Assembly (NCBI GenBank): GCA_028583685.1
Contig: JAMXIF010000003.1
Span: 53,022,525 to 53,086,524, forward strand
Direction: 5' to 3'
Origin: Petaurus breviceps papuanus
Taxonomy: Eukaryota > Chordata > Mammalia > Diprotodontia > Petauridae
DNA length: 64,000 bases
Part shown: positions 21,988 through 32,775 of the stretch, piece by piece
Layout: each line of letters opens with the position of its first letter
How positions within the stretch are numbered: position 1 is the first letter of the stretch
Notes under the pieces: generated by a model
Database searches by the model: none
What the model was told of the DNA's origin: nothing
Seen by the model: only the letters and a program-made list of their open reading frames with translations
Position numbers and translations under genes: made by a program

Positions 21988-22272
21988 GCAGTGTGGTATT
22001 GTGGAAAAAAAAAGAATTTGGAATCAGAAGACCTAGGTTCAAATCCCAGCTCTGCCGATTTCCTACCTAGAGGATTCTGGTGAGTTAATTTCTATGGGCC
22101 TCAGTTTCCTTATCTGAAAAATTAAGAGAGATGGTCTGGATGGATGGCTACCCAGGTCCCTTCCGGGTCTAAAGCTTTGATTCTGTGACACATTAAAATC
22201 CTTCTGTGTCTAACATTGCATTTACCGATCTGCTAAATGATGATTTACTCCATCCTCCTTCCTAAAAACTCC
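21988..22272 (+). repeat. MIR SINE with extended 3' tail (pair with 15290-15512)
   Basis: MIR body 'ggcagtgtggtattgtggaa' through 'caggtcccttccgggtctaa', then a tail including 'tgctaaatgatgatttactc' that matches the tail after the MIR at 15290-15420. Confidence 0.7.
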
Positions 22273-22905
22273 ACCCTTTTGCTCATTGCTGCCTTCCTTC
22301 CAAGTCACCTCCGATTTTCCATCTGTGCATGGCTCTGAAGCAAGGCATATTCTCTGATACGGAGGGTTTTCATCAGCACATTGGCATGGTTCTATTTCAG
22401 AAAGATGCCAAGCTGTGCAGGATTCCAAATTGTATTTTGATTCTGTGATGCTATCATTCCCAAGATATAGAACTAAATTAAATTAAGTTAAATTCGATGA
22501 AATTAATTTTGATAAAAGCACGGGTCCAGTCCCTCCTAAAAATTAATGCAAACCTCTCAACTGTTTTCAAAATCAATACTAAAGACATGCAGGGGTGTGG
22601 TTGGAGCCAGTCAGACAGGTTCCCAAGAGCCAATTGAGCATTTGTACCTCAGAAATCTGCACTTCCTGCCAATCAGGGTTTGATTTGTTTTGTTGACTAT
22701 TTAGACTTAAGTGTTAATAATGCAGATTAAATTTTAAAATGTATGCATAGATTGTTATTATGGTTTTTTTTTTCCCAGAGAGTCAAGTTCTTAAACATTT
22801 ACCAGCACCCTCTGTGTTGTTTTATAAACATTGCTTGTGCTCAGCAGGAATGCAGTAGAAGACTCAGGGAATTAAGTTAGCTCCAGACAGGAGGTCTGGT
22901 GATTA
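22273..22905. other. Unassigned sequence
   Basis: No gene or named repeat recognised. An AT-rich patch near 22475-22515 repeats 'aaattaa'-like motifs. Confidence 0.5.
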
Positions 22906-22907
22906 TA

Positions 22908-22998
22908 ATCTAATAATAATAACTGGCATTTATATTGCTTTAAGTATTGGAAAGTGTTTACATCTATTATCCCATTTGAGCCTCACAACCCTCTTGAA
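22908..22998 (-). repeat. CORE-SINE fragment, antisense
   Basis: 'ataataataactggcattta' and 'tatcccatttgagcctcaca' match the antisense 3' part of the MIR-like SINE. Confidence 0.6.
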
Positions 22999-23371
22999 GG
23001 TATTGTATGCATTTCAGGGATGCTGGATTCTAAAGCCATCCCAACCACATTCTATATTAGGGCTCACAGTGAACAAAGCCTATCCTCTCCTCTCAGGGAA
23101 CTTCCTCAACAAACTGTCGCTGAGTCTGGTCTGCAGGCTCCTGGACAGCCTGGATTATTACTTGAGGGAGCTAGATAAAGAGGTTCCTGGATCTGACTTA
23201 GTGTTTAGAAATCTAGAGTAGATCCTGATCCATTTGGTAGGGCACACCCCACCTATATTCTGAGTTGACTTCCGCAGGTTGCCTTCTTAACTTCTTGGCA
23301 CCTAGCTTATCACAATGGCCTCCTGGTCATCTTTGCCTTCCCAGATTCTCTGACTGTCCTGTAAGATATGA

Positions 23372-23600
23372 AGAAGGATTTGATGAATTTAGCTAATCTA
23401 ATCAATACAATAATCCAAGACAATTCTATCTACCTCCAGAGAGAGAACTGATGAACTCTGTGGGTACAGATTGAAGCATACCTTTTTTCACTTTTGTGTG
23501 TACATATACACACATGCATGTATATATGCATATGTATTATGTGTATATATGTAAATGTGTGTATACATATACACATACACATACATATACTCCTCTATCT
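23372..23600 (+). mobile_element. L1 LINE 3' UTR fragment plus TA/CA microsatellite
   Basis: 'caatacaataatccaagaca', 'cctccagagagagaactgat' and 'gtacagattgaagcatacct' are 3' UTR blocks of marsupial L1; from 23497 the sequence is a degenerate (TATG/CATA)n repeat. Confidence 0.8.
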
Positions 23601-24049
23601 CCAGCATTTATTTATCTTTGTGACTAGTATAAACATGTGACTTTCAATGATTGGTCCTTGTCCAGCCCTGATTGCAGGGTTAAGGAGGGCCAACCAGATA
23701 GAGTTTAGAAAATAATGATATCTCATAATGATAATCATAATATCTGATTTTTACTGAAGGGTCATTTTTCTTAGTAGGTCTATCCTTAGACAAATTGTGA
23801 ACACTTACTTTCCTCCATTTCTTTTCCTTTCTACATGTTTTGCCTAGACAATTAGTTCATAGGCATCTAGAGGGCAAGAGTCAGATCTCCCATGTATTTA
23901 AAGGCGCATAGAAGAAAGTCCAATTCTGTGGGAAGCAGGAATTAAATGCCAATTGAATAACAGAAGGCTCACTTGAGTTCCCAGGATATAGGCCTGAACT
24001 GGGCCTGGAATCCAGTGAATGGACTTACAGTTCAACCCAGACGATTACT

Positions 24050-24345
24050 TCTAGAACCAAATATAAAATTCTCTTTTTGGCATTCAAAGCCCTTTATAAC
24101 ATGCCCTGTCTCCTCCCTGACCTTTCCAGTATTCTTACACCTTACACCCCCTCCCCATAAACTCTGCAATCTAGGGACACCGGCCTCCCTGCCATTCCTT
24201 GTGCAAAATATTCCAATCCCCAACTCTGGGCATTTTCACTGCTGTCCCCCATGCCTGGAATTTTCTCCCTCTTCATCCCCATCTTCTAGATTCCCTGGCT
24301 TCCTTCAAGTACCTGTAGGGATGGTGGGTCTTTCCTTATATAGCT
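24050..24345 (+). mobile_element. L2 LINE 3' part
   Basis: 'ttctctttttggcattcaaa', 'gccctttataacatgccctg' and 'ccatgcctggaattttctcc' are the sense-strand L2 pattern. A 124-codon open frame across it (23973-24347) is chance. Confidence 0.82.
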
Positions 24346-24688
24346 AGAAGGAAAGCAGAAGAGACATGTCTAACCTCTTCTTTCTCCCACCCTTCTTGAA
24401 GGGAAACTTTCATTCTTGAGAGGAGGGGAAGCAGGATGTTGGGGCTCAGAAGCCACCACTCTGCTCCCTCAGAGAGAGGGAGTACCCAGCTAGAAGTCTA
24501 ACTATCTGTTCTCTTAAATATTATTTGTCTAGGGGGATATGATCAGGTTCCATCTAACTTCTTATTGCTTTGTCATCCAAGGCTTGACCCCTTTCCCACA
24601 AAATAACAGTTCCACAATGAACTCCAGTCTTCCCCTCATATAGGGCAGGACCTTCATCTCCACCAAAAAGGAGAGAATCCCATATCAA

Positions 24689-25308
24689 TGTGACATATAA
24701 AAAGTTCAAGAGACATAATTTTTGGGTATAATCATTTTATTAATTATGACTAGCAAATAATTAATAAAAGGATGGCTACTTGGCTTTTGTAAACCAAAGA
24801 CCCCTTATAGAGGCCTCTTGATACTTACATAGCCTTGAAAGATTCCTGACAGGCAGGAATCAACTCTAACTGATTAACAATTAATGAGAGAATGAATATT
24901 ATAATAAAAGGTGGGCCTATTCTAATGAGGGGCTAGACATAACTCGCTCTACCCAGATCACCCTCAGTCTCAGGAAATCTAGACAAAGGAATCTATCTCA
25001 CCCACCCACCACCCACCCAAGCTAATCTGGGTAGACTACAACAGACTGGAATTCACCTAGATTAGGTTCTCTTTGTAAAGTTTTCTAGGGGGGTAGGGTA
25101 ACAACTCCATCTAGAGAAGAAGGTCTAGATGGGGTAAATTTTGGGGCAAGATCAGTAATGTCCTTCAAAGACTGACTATAACCTACAGGGGTTTATTTCT
25201 GAATGAGAATATAGAAAGAAAAAAACGCAATCTCAATTAATAATTGGTTATTAATATAAGAGAGAAATAATCATTATCCCACCAAAGGGATTTAGGACAG
25301 GGATTACA
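24689..25308 (-). mobile_element. Possible fossil LTR, antisense
   Basis: On the minus strand this starts TGTAATCCCTG and, near its other end, carries closely spaced AATAAA-like signals before ...ATGTCACA. Length and layout fit an LTR, but I see no matching target repeat and no second copy in the window. Confidence 0.35.
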
Positions 25309-25309
25309 T

Positions 25310-25470
25310 GCCTATTAAAATCCCACCTTCTACAGGAAGCCTTTCCTGATTCCCCCTTAATTCTAGTGCCTTCCCTCTCTTGATTATTTCCTAGTTTCTA
25401 CAGCCTTCTCTCACTTAAATACAACTCACTTGCAAGTCATGACATCACCTTCTTGATGCCAAGGTCCCCT
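25310..25470 (+). mobile_element. L2 LINE fragment
   Basis: 'ctacaggaagcctttcctga', 'tctagtgccttccctctctt' and 'acagccttctctcacttaaa' follow L2 3' order. Confidence 0.7.
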
Positions 25471-25525
25471 CCCAGATTGAAGAACAAACACTGGGGACCC
25501 AGTCCCAATTGGGCAACACAGCTCC

Positions 25526-25581
25526 TCCTTCCTTCCTCCCCTCCTTCCCTTCTTCCTTCCCTCCCTCCCTTCCTTCCTTCC
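25526..25581. repeat. (CCTT)n-like microsatellite
   Basis: Imperfect pyrimidine tract of cctt/ccct units. Confidence 0.9.
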
Positions 25582-25599
25582 ATTAAAGTGTTCAGATTC

Positions 25600-25806
25600 T
25601 ATCTAGCCTGACAGAGGCTCAGGGTTCAATCTGGCCTGCTTTAATTAGCGATACAGATGTTCAGCCTCCTTAAGAGTCTACCCAATATGACAAATCTTTA
25701 ATAAACTTTGTTTTACTTTGGCTGAAAGAAGATTTGGATTGAATTCATTCCGGCAGGACCCAAGGTGTCAGTATTTTGGAGACCTGAGTACCCCTAAACC
25801 TCAACA
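25600..25806 (+). mobile_element. Fossil LTR fragment, family 'B' (R/U5 end)
   Basis: Plus-strand partner of 17122-17500: AATAAA near 25701, 'actttgttttactttggctg', and the terminus ..CCTAAACCTCAACA. The 5' part is unclear behind the microsatellite. Confidence 0.65.
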
Positions 25807-25809
25807 TTT

Positions 25810-26080
25810 TGCATGCTGTGTCCACCATTGAATCATGAGTAAGGGATATCTTTTGCCATTCTTTGTATCTCCAGTGTTAGCACAGTTCTTAGGACATATA
25901 CGGGTTTCATAGATGTTAATTAACTATGATATTCTTATTTACTTGCTATATAAGCCATTACTGATCTGGATGAGTACCCTATAGATTTTATGCTTTGCAG
26001 TGAGCAAATAATATATCAAAAACACTAAAGACGCCTTCTAAACTAAAATTCACTCTTTTTACGAGATAAAGGCAGAGATA
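25810..26080. other. Unassigned sequence
   Basis: No feature recognised. Confidence 0.5.
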
Positions 26081-26084
26081 AGTA

Positions 26085-26235
26085 AAAAAATAAATGAAAA
26101 GGATTTATTAAGCATTTCTTCTATGTCAAACATTGCTAAGCACTGTTAATACAAATAATAATGGTTATAGTCCCTGCCCTCAAACCCTTACATTCGAATA
26201 AGGTGACATAACACATACAGGGGAGTGATAGTCAG
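26085..26235 (-). mobile_element. L2 LINE 3' end, antisense
   Basis: 'gatttattaagcatttcttc', 'tgctaagcactgttaataca' and 'tagtccctgccctcaaaccc' in antisense L2 order. Confidence 0.75.
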
Positions 26236-26615
26236 GAAAGTGTTTTGGTCTGGAATGAGATTAAAAACTATAGTAAAAAAAGAAAAAACACAGGAAATGG
26301 ATGTGCTGTTACCCTGAAAGAAGTTTTAAAAACAGGCGGCAGTTGGCCTAACACCAAGCTACAATTCATCTCTGCCCCACTAGGGGTAGGCAGGCATCAG
26401 CCAAGAGTGCTATTCACTCCGGTACTTCATGCAGTTACTTGGCCTGAGTTTAGCATTATAGAGTTACCTAAGCGACCCAAATTAAACTTCAAACATTTGG
26501 GTCTTGAAAATCATTTGCATCAGAACAAAAGGAGAAAAGAGGAAGGGAGAAGGAAATGAAGAGAAGCCAAGTTTAGAGGAATTTCAGTATTATATATTTC
26601 AAGAGGGGCAGTGTG
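26236..26615. other. Unassigned sequence
   Basis: An open frame of 104 codons (26245-26559) lacks recognisable motifs and has A-rich composition; not supported as a gene. Confidence 0.5.
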
Positions 26616-26619
26616 GTCA

Positions 26620-26985
26620 GGAATAATAATAATAAAAGCTAACATTTACACAGCACCTATTATGCTCTAGACACTGTACTGAGCTTTATAATATTATATT
26701 CTAAATGAACTTTATAATGTTATATTCTAAATAAGCTTTATAATATTATATTCTAAATAATATAATTATAAATAATATAATGTTATAACTTTACAATATT
26801 GTCTCCTTTGATCCTCACAACACCCCTTGGTGATAGGTGCTATTATTATCACCATGTTACAGTTGATGAAACTGAAGCAAATTGAGGTAAATTGACTTGC
26901 CCAAGGTCACACAGTTGGTAAGTGTCTAAAGCTGAGTTTGAACTCAGGTCTTTCTGACTCTAGACACTGCATTCCATTCAGGTGC
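26620..26985 (-). repeat. CORE-SINE, antisense, expanded by an AT-rich minisatellite
   Basis: SINE ends at 26620-26680 ('acacagcacctattatgctc') and 26800-26985 ('cccaaggtcacacagttggt', 'ttgaactcaggtctttctga') are separated by an AT-rich tandem repeat. Confidence 0.8.
26680..26795. repeat. AT-rich minisatellite, about 29-bp unit
   Basis: Three near-identical units with 'ctttataatattatattcta' spacing, then decayed 'aataatataattata' copies, within the SINE. Confidence 0.85.
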
Positions 26986-27189
26986 CTGGGAAGATCTGGG
27001 TTCAAGTCTTCCCTTTGAAACATACTCATTGTGTGACCCTGGGCTAGGACTTAACAGACCAGTGCTCAAGGGACCAGTCTAAGCCTATCACATTCTGATT
27101 TGACAGGCTGAGTCTTCAAAATTTAGTAGTTCCCTAAACCAATAATGACAAATCTTATCCAAAATGCAATACGTAGTGCATAGAATATA

Positions 27190-27260
27190 CACACACACAC
27201 ATATATATATATATACATACATACATACATGGATGTAAGTTCACATACATATATATTCTA
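27190..27260. repeat. (CA)n/(TA)n/(CATA)n microsatellite
   Basis: Compound repeat of acac, atat and acat units. Confidence 0.9.
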
Positions 27261-27305
27261 AACTCTAAGATCCTTCTGACTGTATTATGAAAGTAAGATT
27301 ATAGG

Positions 27306-27471
27306 GGTGACTAGGTGGCGCAGTGAATAGAGCACCGAGCCCTGGAGTCAGGAAAACCTGAGTTCAAATCCTGCCTCAGACACAACACAAAAACTAGCTG
27401 TGTGACCTTGGGAAAGTCACTTAACCCCAACTGCCCTACCTTCCCCCCTCCAAAAAGCAAAAAAAAAAAAT
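27306..27471 (+). mobile_element. tRNA-derived SINE (WSINE1-like)
   Basis: Body 'ggtgactaggtggcgcagtg' through 'gtgaccttgggaaagtcact' to an A-rich tail. A clear target repeat is not seen because of AT-rich flanks. Confidence 0.88.
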
Positions 27472-27764
27472 AATAATTTTATATATATATGATTATGGAG
27501 CCTTCCAAGCATCCTCCAACACCTTGGGGCAAATGTGGCCATCTATCACCAAAATCAGCCAATAGTAAAGATTTTGGTATTTGATTGTCAGGGAATTCCA
27601 TGATAATTTTTTTAACCAATCTTCACCCCCATACACACACAAACTATAAATCCTTTATAGCCCAACAAATGTGGTAATCTTTGCTAAACTATTTACATCA
27701 ATTACATTACTACAAACATAGACTCCACAATGTTCATTTAATAGATAGATCAACTATTCCCTTG

Positions 27765-28015
27765 CTGCTGCTGCTGTTCAGTCCTCTCCAGCTCTTCATG
27801 ACCCCATTTGGGGTTTTCTTGGCAGAGATCCTGGAGTGGTTTGCCATTTCCTTTTCCAGCTCATTTTACTAAGGCAAACTAAGGCAAACAGGATTAAGTG
27901 ACTTGCCCAGGGTCACTCAGTGTCTGAGGCCATATTTGATTGGACTCAGGAAGAGGAGACTTCCTGACTGCAGGCCTGGCACTATCCTCTTTGCCACCTA
28001 GCTGGCCCTTGTTGC
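27765..28015 (-). mobile_element. MAR1-type SINE, antisense
   Basis: 'tgctgttcagtcctctccag', 'accccatttggggttttctt', 'gagtggtttgccatttcctt', 'gtgacttgcccagggtcact' and 'tttgccacctagctggcc' in order; nearly complete. Confidence 0.92.
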
Positions 28016-28504
28016 TGATAAAATGAAGCAAAGAGAGGGCCTTCTTGGAGCAGACTTGCATTCTCAGACAATACTACAGACACTCACACTCTCTATACAG
28101 TCTATAGAGGGAATCATTTGATCAGGAAATGTCTTAACCATTCCACTCCTTTCTCTCACTTCCTAATCATCTGATTCCTCACCACACATCACTTTACTTA
28201 GAGGTAATATGTTTTACAATCTGCTTGGCTAGTTGCTAGTCTCTGCCATGCAGATGAGACAGGTATTGAATTTTGTTTGAGGGAAAATGACATTAAACCA
28301 ACACAGAGATCCCAGGTTTGAATCACACATGGGTTAGACTCCAGGCCACATTCCCACCTCTACATAGAGTAGTGTCTCAGACCCTAACAATTTGGTATTT
28401 CAAGAATTCCACTAACCTGTCATTTCTGGAAGTTTGTTCTCAAGCCAATAATGTTTTAATGCTGTGTTTTGAAAATTTTAACTCTCTCTAGGACAGGCAT
28501 TCTT

Positions 28505-28693
28505 TGTTATTTTTGCATATTATGAATGAATGAATAAAGCATTTATTAATTGCTTACCATGTACAAAGCATTTTGCAAAACACTCGGGATACAAAGAGAA
28601 ATGTAAGACAGACTCTGTTCTCAAGGAGCTCTCTTTCTAATGGGGGAGACAACACATACGGATATTTTCAGCTATAAGTCAGTTGGAAAAGTC
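28505..28693 (-). mobile_element. L2 LINE 3' end, antisense; includes first copy of the 118-bp repeat
   Basis: 'agcatttattaattgcttac' and 'ctctgttctcaaggagctct' are the antisense L2 tail. Its last 118 bases (28576-28693) recur perfectly at 29385-29502. Confidence 0.82.
28576..28693 (+). repeat. 118-bp perfect direct repeat, copy 1
   Basis: Identical base for base to 29385-29502, starting 'caaaacactcgggatacaaa' and ending 'cagttggaaaagtc'. Confidence 0.97.
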
Positions 28694-28749
28694 CCATGGT
28701 CCTTAGGGTATAATAGCAAAGGAAATTATAATTCATCTTCTTTAATGTC

Positions 28750-29360
28750 ATTTCCACTGATAATGTCATATCAGTTTCTGACATTGGACCATCTGGCAGT
28801 ACCCTTTGACCACAAGATTCTAATACTAGGCATAAACCCCAAGATTGTCAAAGACAAAAAGGTAGATTCCATAAATACAAAAAAAATGCTTATAATTTTA
28901 CTTATTGTGGTTTCAGAGAATAGGAAACAAAATTAGTCCTCATTCAGTGTAGAAAAGCTAAACAAATTATGGCTTATGAAGGTAATTGAACATTACCGAG
29001 ATATAAAGAAAAGGCAATAAGAATTCAGAAAAGCATGAAGAGAATCGCATGAACTAATACAGTGAAGTAATGTTACATAACTATAATGACCAAGTCTAGC
29101 CCTGGAGAAAAGTAGAAAAAAATGCACCTCTCTCCATGCACTGCAAGACTGTGAAAATACAGTTATAGAATACCACATGTACTGTCAGACATAACCAATG
29201 TATTGGTTTTTCTGAACTGTTTTTCTTCTCCCTTTTTAATATGTGTTACAAGCTATAGTTTGAGGATATGGAAAGGAGATAGCCATTGGATATATTGAGA
29301 TATAAAAGTAAAATGCACCAACAAAATAAAACTTCAAAAGTAATTTAAAAAAGAAAATGG
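28750..29360 (+). mobile_element. L1 LINE fragment (ORF2 end and 3' UTR)
   Basis: Old, diverged L1: 'cagtaccctttgaccacaag', 'ataggaaacaaaattagtcc', 'acattaccgagatataaaga', 'taatacagtgaagtaatgtt', ending in an A-rich stretch near 29340. It lies between the two copies of the 118-bp repeat. Confidence 0.7.
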
Positions 29361-29384
29361 GTCTCAATGTAAAAGATGTAGGTT

Positions 29385-29502
29385 CAAAACACTCGGGATA
29401 CAAAGAGAAATGTAAGACAGACTCTGTTCTCAAGGAGCTCTCTTTCTAATGGGGGAGACAACACATACGGATATTTTCAGCTATAAGTCAGTTGGAAAAG
29501 TC
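29385..29502 (+). repeat. 118-bp perfect direct repeat, copy 2
   Basis: Second copy of 28576-28693. The 691 bases between the copies hold the L1 piece and a 'caatgtaaaagatgtaggtt' SINE-like scrap. Confidence 0.97.
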
Positions 29503-29542
29503 TATCTGTAATTCAGCTAATTATTCCTTTCAGTGCTTAGAT

Positions 29543-30162
29543 CATAGACTCCCAAAGTGAGCAATACCTCCCCCAGGGAGTGCTAGAAAAATCCAGGGGG
29601 GAGCAGTAGTAGCTTTGGGTACAATTGTGGGGGGAGGGGGCATTGAGTAAAAATAAGGGGATAGTGGAAACATAAGGAAAGAAGGGAAGAAAATTTTGAA
29701 AAACTGTTCATACATGTTTCATCTGTTTTCTAATAGAGTTAAAGTCATAGTGATTACATTATTTTTCCAAATAAACACAGAAAATGAAAGTTGTAACTGA
29801 TCAATGATCCAGTCTGCCAATAGGTCTTAACAAGCAAGTGTTGGAAGGTGAACCTGTTGTTCATCCTTGAGAAGTTCAGCATGCATCAGCAGCAATATCT
29901 GCATGTAATGACTTGTATATAATACAATACTATATGGTTACAAATGTAATAATGTGTCATCAAAATTTCAATACAGGGAAAAACCACAAATTTGCAATAA
30001 ATTATTAAATTTAAGATGCATTGTTTTCTAAAAAATATTTTTGATATGATAAAAATTTTTATTTAAATATTAAAGAGTTAAAGAAAGCAGATTTCTAGGG
30101 GGGTGCTGAGTAAATTTTTTTGAAAAGGAAGTGGTAGACCAAATAAGTTTGGAAACCTCTGG
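29543..30162. mobile_element. Non-autonomous hAT-type DNA transposon
   Basis: A 620-bp unit with degenerate inverted ends (left 'catagactcccaaagtgagc', right reverse complement 'ccagaggtttccaaacttat') and a subterminal 'aggggggtgctgag'/'cccagggagtgctag' pair typical of Charlie-like hATs. Flanks gcttagat (29535-29542) and tcttagat (30163-30170) are an 8-bp target repeat with one mismatch. No transposase remains; the inside is AT-rich. Confidence 0.7.
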
Positions 30163-30204
30163 TCTTAGATAATAGGACATTCAGTGCTTATATGTCATTG
30201 TCAG

Positions 30205-30790
30205 AAACAAGCATTTATGAAGTGCTTACTGTGTATCAGGGACTGCACCAAGCAATGAGAATAGGAAGAAAAGAAAAAACATGGTCCTTTGCATTTAAGG
30301 CATTTGCACCATAATGAAAGAGACAACATGAAAACAACTATGTATGTGCACAATTCATATGATGTAAATGGGAAGCAGTATTTCCAAGAGAAGGCCCTGT
30401 TTGGGGCATTGGCAAAGGCCTCTTACAGAAGGTGGGATTGGGGCTGAGTTGGTGAGAACATAGAGAATTCCAGGAATGAGGGACAGCCAGTGAAAAGGCA
30501 TGAAGTCAAGAAATGGAGTGTTGTTTGTGAGGAATGGAAGGAACTAGGATCTGAAGGACTTTAAAGGCTAAATAGAGGATGTTATACATGATCCTGAAAG
30601 TAGTAAGGAACCACCGGAGTCTACTGAGTAGGGGAGTGGTCAGACCTGCCCTTTAAAAGGAAGATTAATCTGGCAGCCAAATGGGGGATGGACTGGAATG
30701 GACAGGGAGGCAAACCAATAGACTACTGCAGAAGTACAGGTGTCAGGCCATGAGGGCCTGTGCTGAAGTGGTACAGGGATGGCTCTTTAT
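30205..30790 (-). mobile_element. L2 LINE 3' part, antisense
   Basis: 'agcatttatgaagtgcttac', 'ttccaggaatgagggacagc', 'tttaaaggctaaatagagga', 'ggagtggtcagacctgccct' and 'caccggagtctactgagtag' follow the antisense L2 order closely. Confidence 0.88.
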
Positions 30791-30929
30791 CCGCCCATCC
30801 CTGTGGCCTCTTATATGCGATGAGGATAGAGACTGGACCTGTGATCTCATTGCTATAGGAAACTCCCACGTGAAGAAATTCCCTTTACCAATGCAGATCA
30901 ACAACTGCTCCAAAACTTAGAATATTAGA

Positions 30930-31015
30930 GAGTTGCCTAGAGCACTGAGAGGCTAAGTGATTTTTCCAGGGTCACATAGTCAGTATTCAAGAAAAGAAAT
31001 TCAGACACCCTAATG
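30930..31015 (-). repeat. MIR-type SINE fragment, antisense
   Basis: 'gaggctaagtgatttttcca' and 'gggtcacatagtcagtattc'. Confidence 0.6.
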
Positions 31016-31063
31016 GCCTAAGAGAAAGGTGAGATTTGAACCCATCTTCCTAGCTTTGATGCC

Positions 31064-31064
31064 A

Positions 31065-31100
<36 letters not shown>

Positions 31101-31101
31101 C
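31064..31101. repeat. (CT)n microsatellite
   Basis: About 18 CT units with one interruption; purine/pyrimidine asymmetric. Confidence 0.95.
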
Positions 31102-31104
31102 CCC

Positions 31105-32435
31105 TACATACATACAATACACGGGATGTATTTATATACTTGTATATAAACATATATCTTCATACATAGATACATACACATATGTGTGTGTATCATATTG
31201 CTTCAAAACCCACTTGTATGAGACTCTTCTTAATGGTAGGGATTACAATGCTCCATGCCTGTCTGAAAGGTAGAACTGGTGAGAACTTGGAAGAACCTTA
31301 CATAGAAACATATGTAAATACACACATATGTAAATTACACATGCACACGTGTGTGTGTATGCATCACCTTGAACAGACCTTATAGATGGGGGTGGGTGTA
31401 AGGGGATGGAGAAGAGAGAGATCAAGTGTCTTGCTGTGTGTGGTCACACAGTTTGTATATATCAAACTGGACTTGACCCTGAGCACTGTCAGTCCTAGAC
31501 AGGCAATGTAGATGGACACTGGGTTAGGCCTCAGTCAGTTAGAAAGAAGGGATGGGGTTTAGTCACATTTAGGATATTGCATGGTGTTAGCAAATGTCCT
31601 CGATTTCCACCTTTTGTAAAAAGCCTCTCTCTTCAACACACCAGTTCTCTCAGCAATGACTATGATGATGTTGATGATATAATGATGGCAATTAATATCA
31701 CCATCATCATCATCATCATCAAGGTGAATACAAAAAGAATTCACTAGGTGAACCACTGTAGGAAATGAAAATTCCCCCAATTATCCTCTCTCTTACTGCA
31801 AACCTAGGAGCAAATCGGAAAGAGTGAACGGAAAAAAAAAAAATGACAACCATTATGTAGAGAAAGTGTTCCAGAATTAGCAAATTCCTTCTCACTGAAG
31901 GGGGTGTCCTTCTTGAATAATTCCTTGTCATAACTGGAGCCTTTGTCTCTTCTGTAACTCAACGTCCATTGAGCAAATGTGGGGTGGGGGAGAATAAGAC
32001 AGACCCTTTCAAGCTTTAGGAACATCTGTTTCTGGGGGAATGTTGGCAGAGTTCAGGAGTGATGTCAGACACCCAGCAATAAAGATAACAATCCGATCCA
32101 TTCTTATTCTAGAATTCCTTCTTCCTCCAGTGAAGCTCCAAGTTGACTGAAGCCCTAGGGGCCAGGAGTCTGAAATTGGTAACAGTCTGCATTAAGCCAA
32201 AACAAGCAGTGAATTAAAAGTAGGAAATACTTGCAGCTAATATTTTGCTGAGTTTTTTTAAATATTTCATTCGAAATTCCTCTGAAAGACCCAGATGTGA
32301 TGTTGGTTGAGACACTAATAAAAGAAGGCCCCCAGAGGGAGCAGCATTCGGTAATACTGGAATCATCAATAGTGGCAATGACTGTGTACCTACTATAAGT
32401 CAGACTCAGTTTGAAACTTCCAGATAATATCAAGG
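31105..32435. other. Mostly unassigned sequence with microsatellites
   Basis: Contains TA/CA-rich repeats (31120-31345) and a (CAT)n tract at 31699-31722. No gene or named repeat is seen. Minus-strand open frames of 70-92 codons are uncharacterised and likely chance. Confidence 0.5.
31699..31722. repeat. (CAT)n trinucleotide repeat
   Basis: About eight cat/atc units; a looser gat-rich stretch lies just upstream at 31660-31690. Confidence 0.9.
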
Positions 32436-32439
32436 GACT

Positions 32440-32775
32440 CCCAGGATCACAGAGTTAGAGCATCGAGGGACCTTGCAGCTTAGAGGTCTTTGAATCCAAC
32501 TCCTTTTTTTAAAATTTTTTTTTGGAGGGCAGGGCAATTGGGGTTAGGTGACTTGCCCAAGGTCACATGGCTAGTAAGTGTTACATGTCTGAGGCCAGAT
32601 TTGAACTCAGGTCCTCCTGACTCCAGGGCCGGCACCCTATTCACTGAGCCCTTTAGCCGCTCCCCCCAACCCCTTCTTTTTAAAGATGAAGAAAATGAAA
32701 CAGTCACACAGTAATTAAGCATCAGAGTCCAAGTCCAGTGCTCCATCCAGTATACTATCTAAGGGCTCCTGTCTA
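32440..32775 (-). repeat. MIR-type SINE, antisense, split by a younger SINE
   Basis: 'gatcacagagttagagcatc' and 'gagggaccttgcagcttaga' on the left, 'taaagatgaagaaaatgaaa' and 'cagtcacacagtaattaagc' on the right; the SINE at 32508-32668 lies between. Confidence 0.75.
32508..32668 (-). mobile_element. tRNA-derived SINE (WSINE1-like), antisense
   Basis: T-rich tail then 'agggcaattggggttaggtg' to 'actgagccctttagccgctc'. Similar flanks ('aactcctttttttaaa' and 'aaccccttctttttaaa') may be target repeats. Confidence 0.85.

Noticed and set aside
24689-25308. Confident LTR call
   Set aside because: Kept only as a weak candidate: no second copy in the window and no matching flanking repeat.
26245-26559. 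104-codon frame at 26.2 kb
   Set aside because: A-rich, low-complexity ends, no motif and no supporting context.
28576-29502. CRISPR-like array or large target-site duplication
   Set aside because: Only two copies, unit of 118 bases, and eukaryotic repeat context; too long for an ordinary LINE target repeat.
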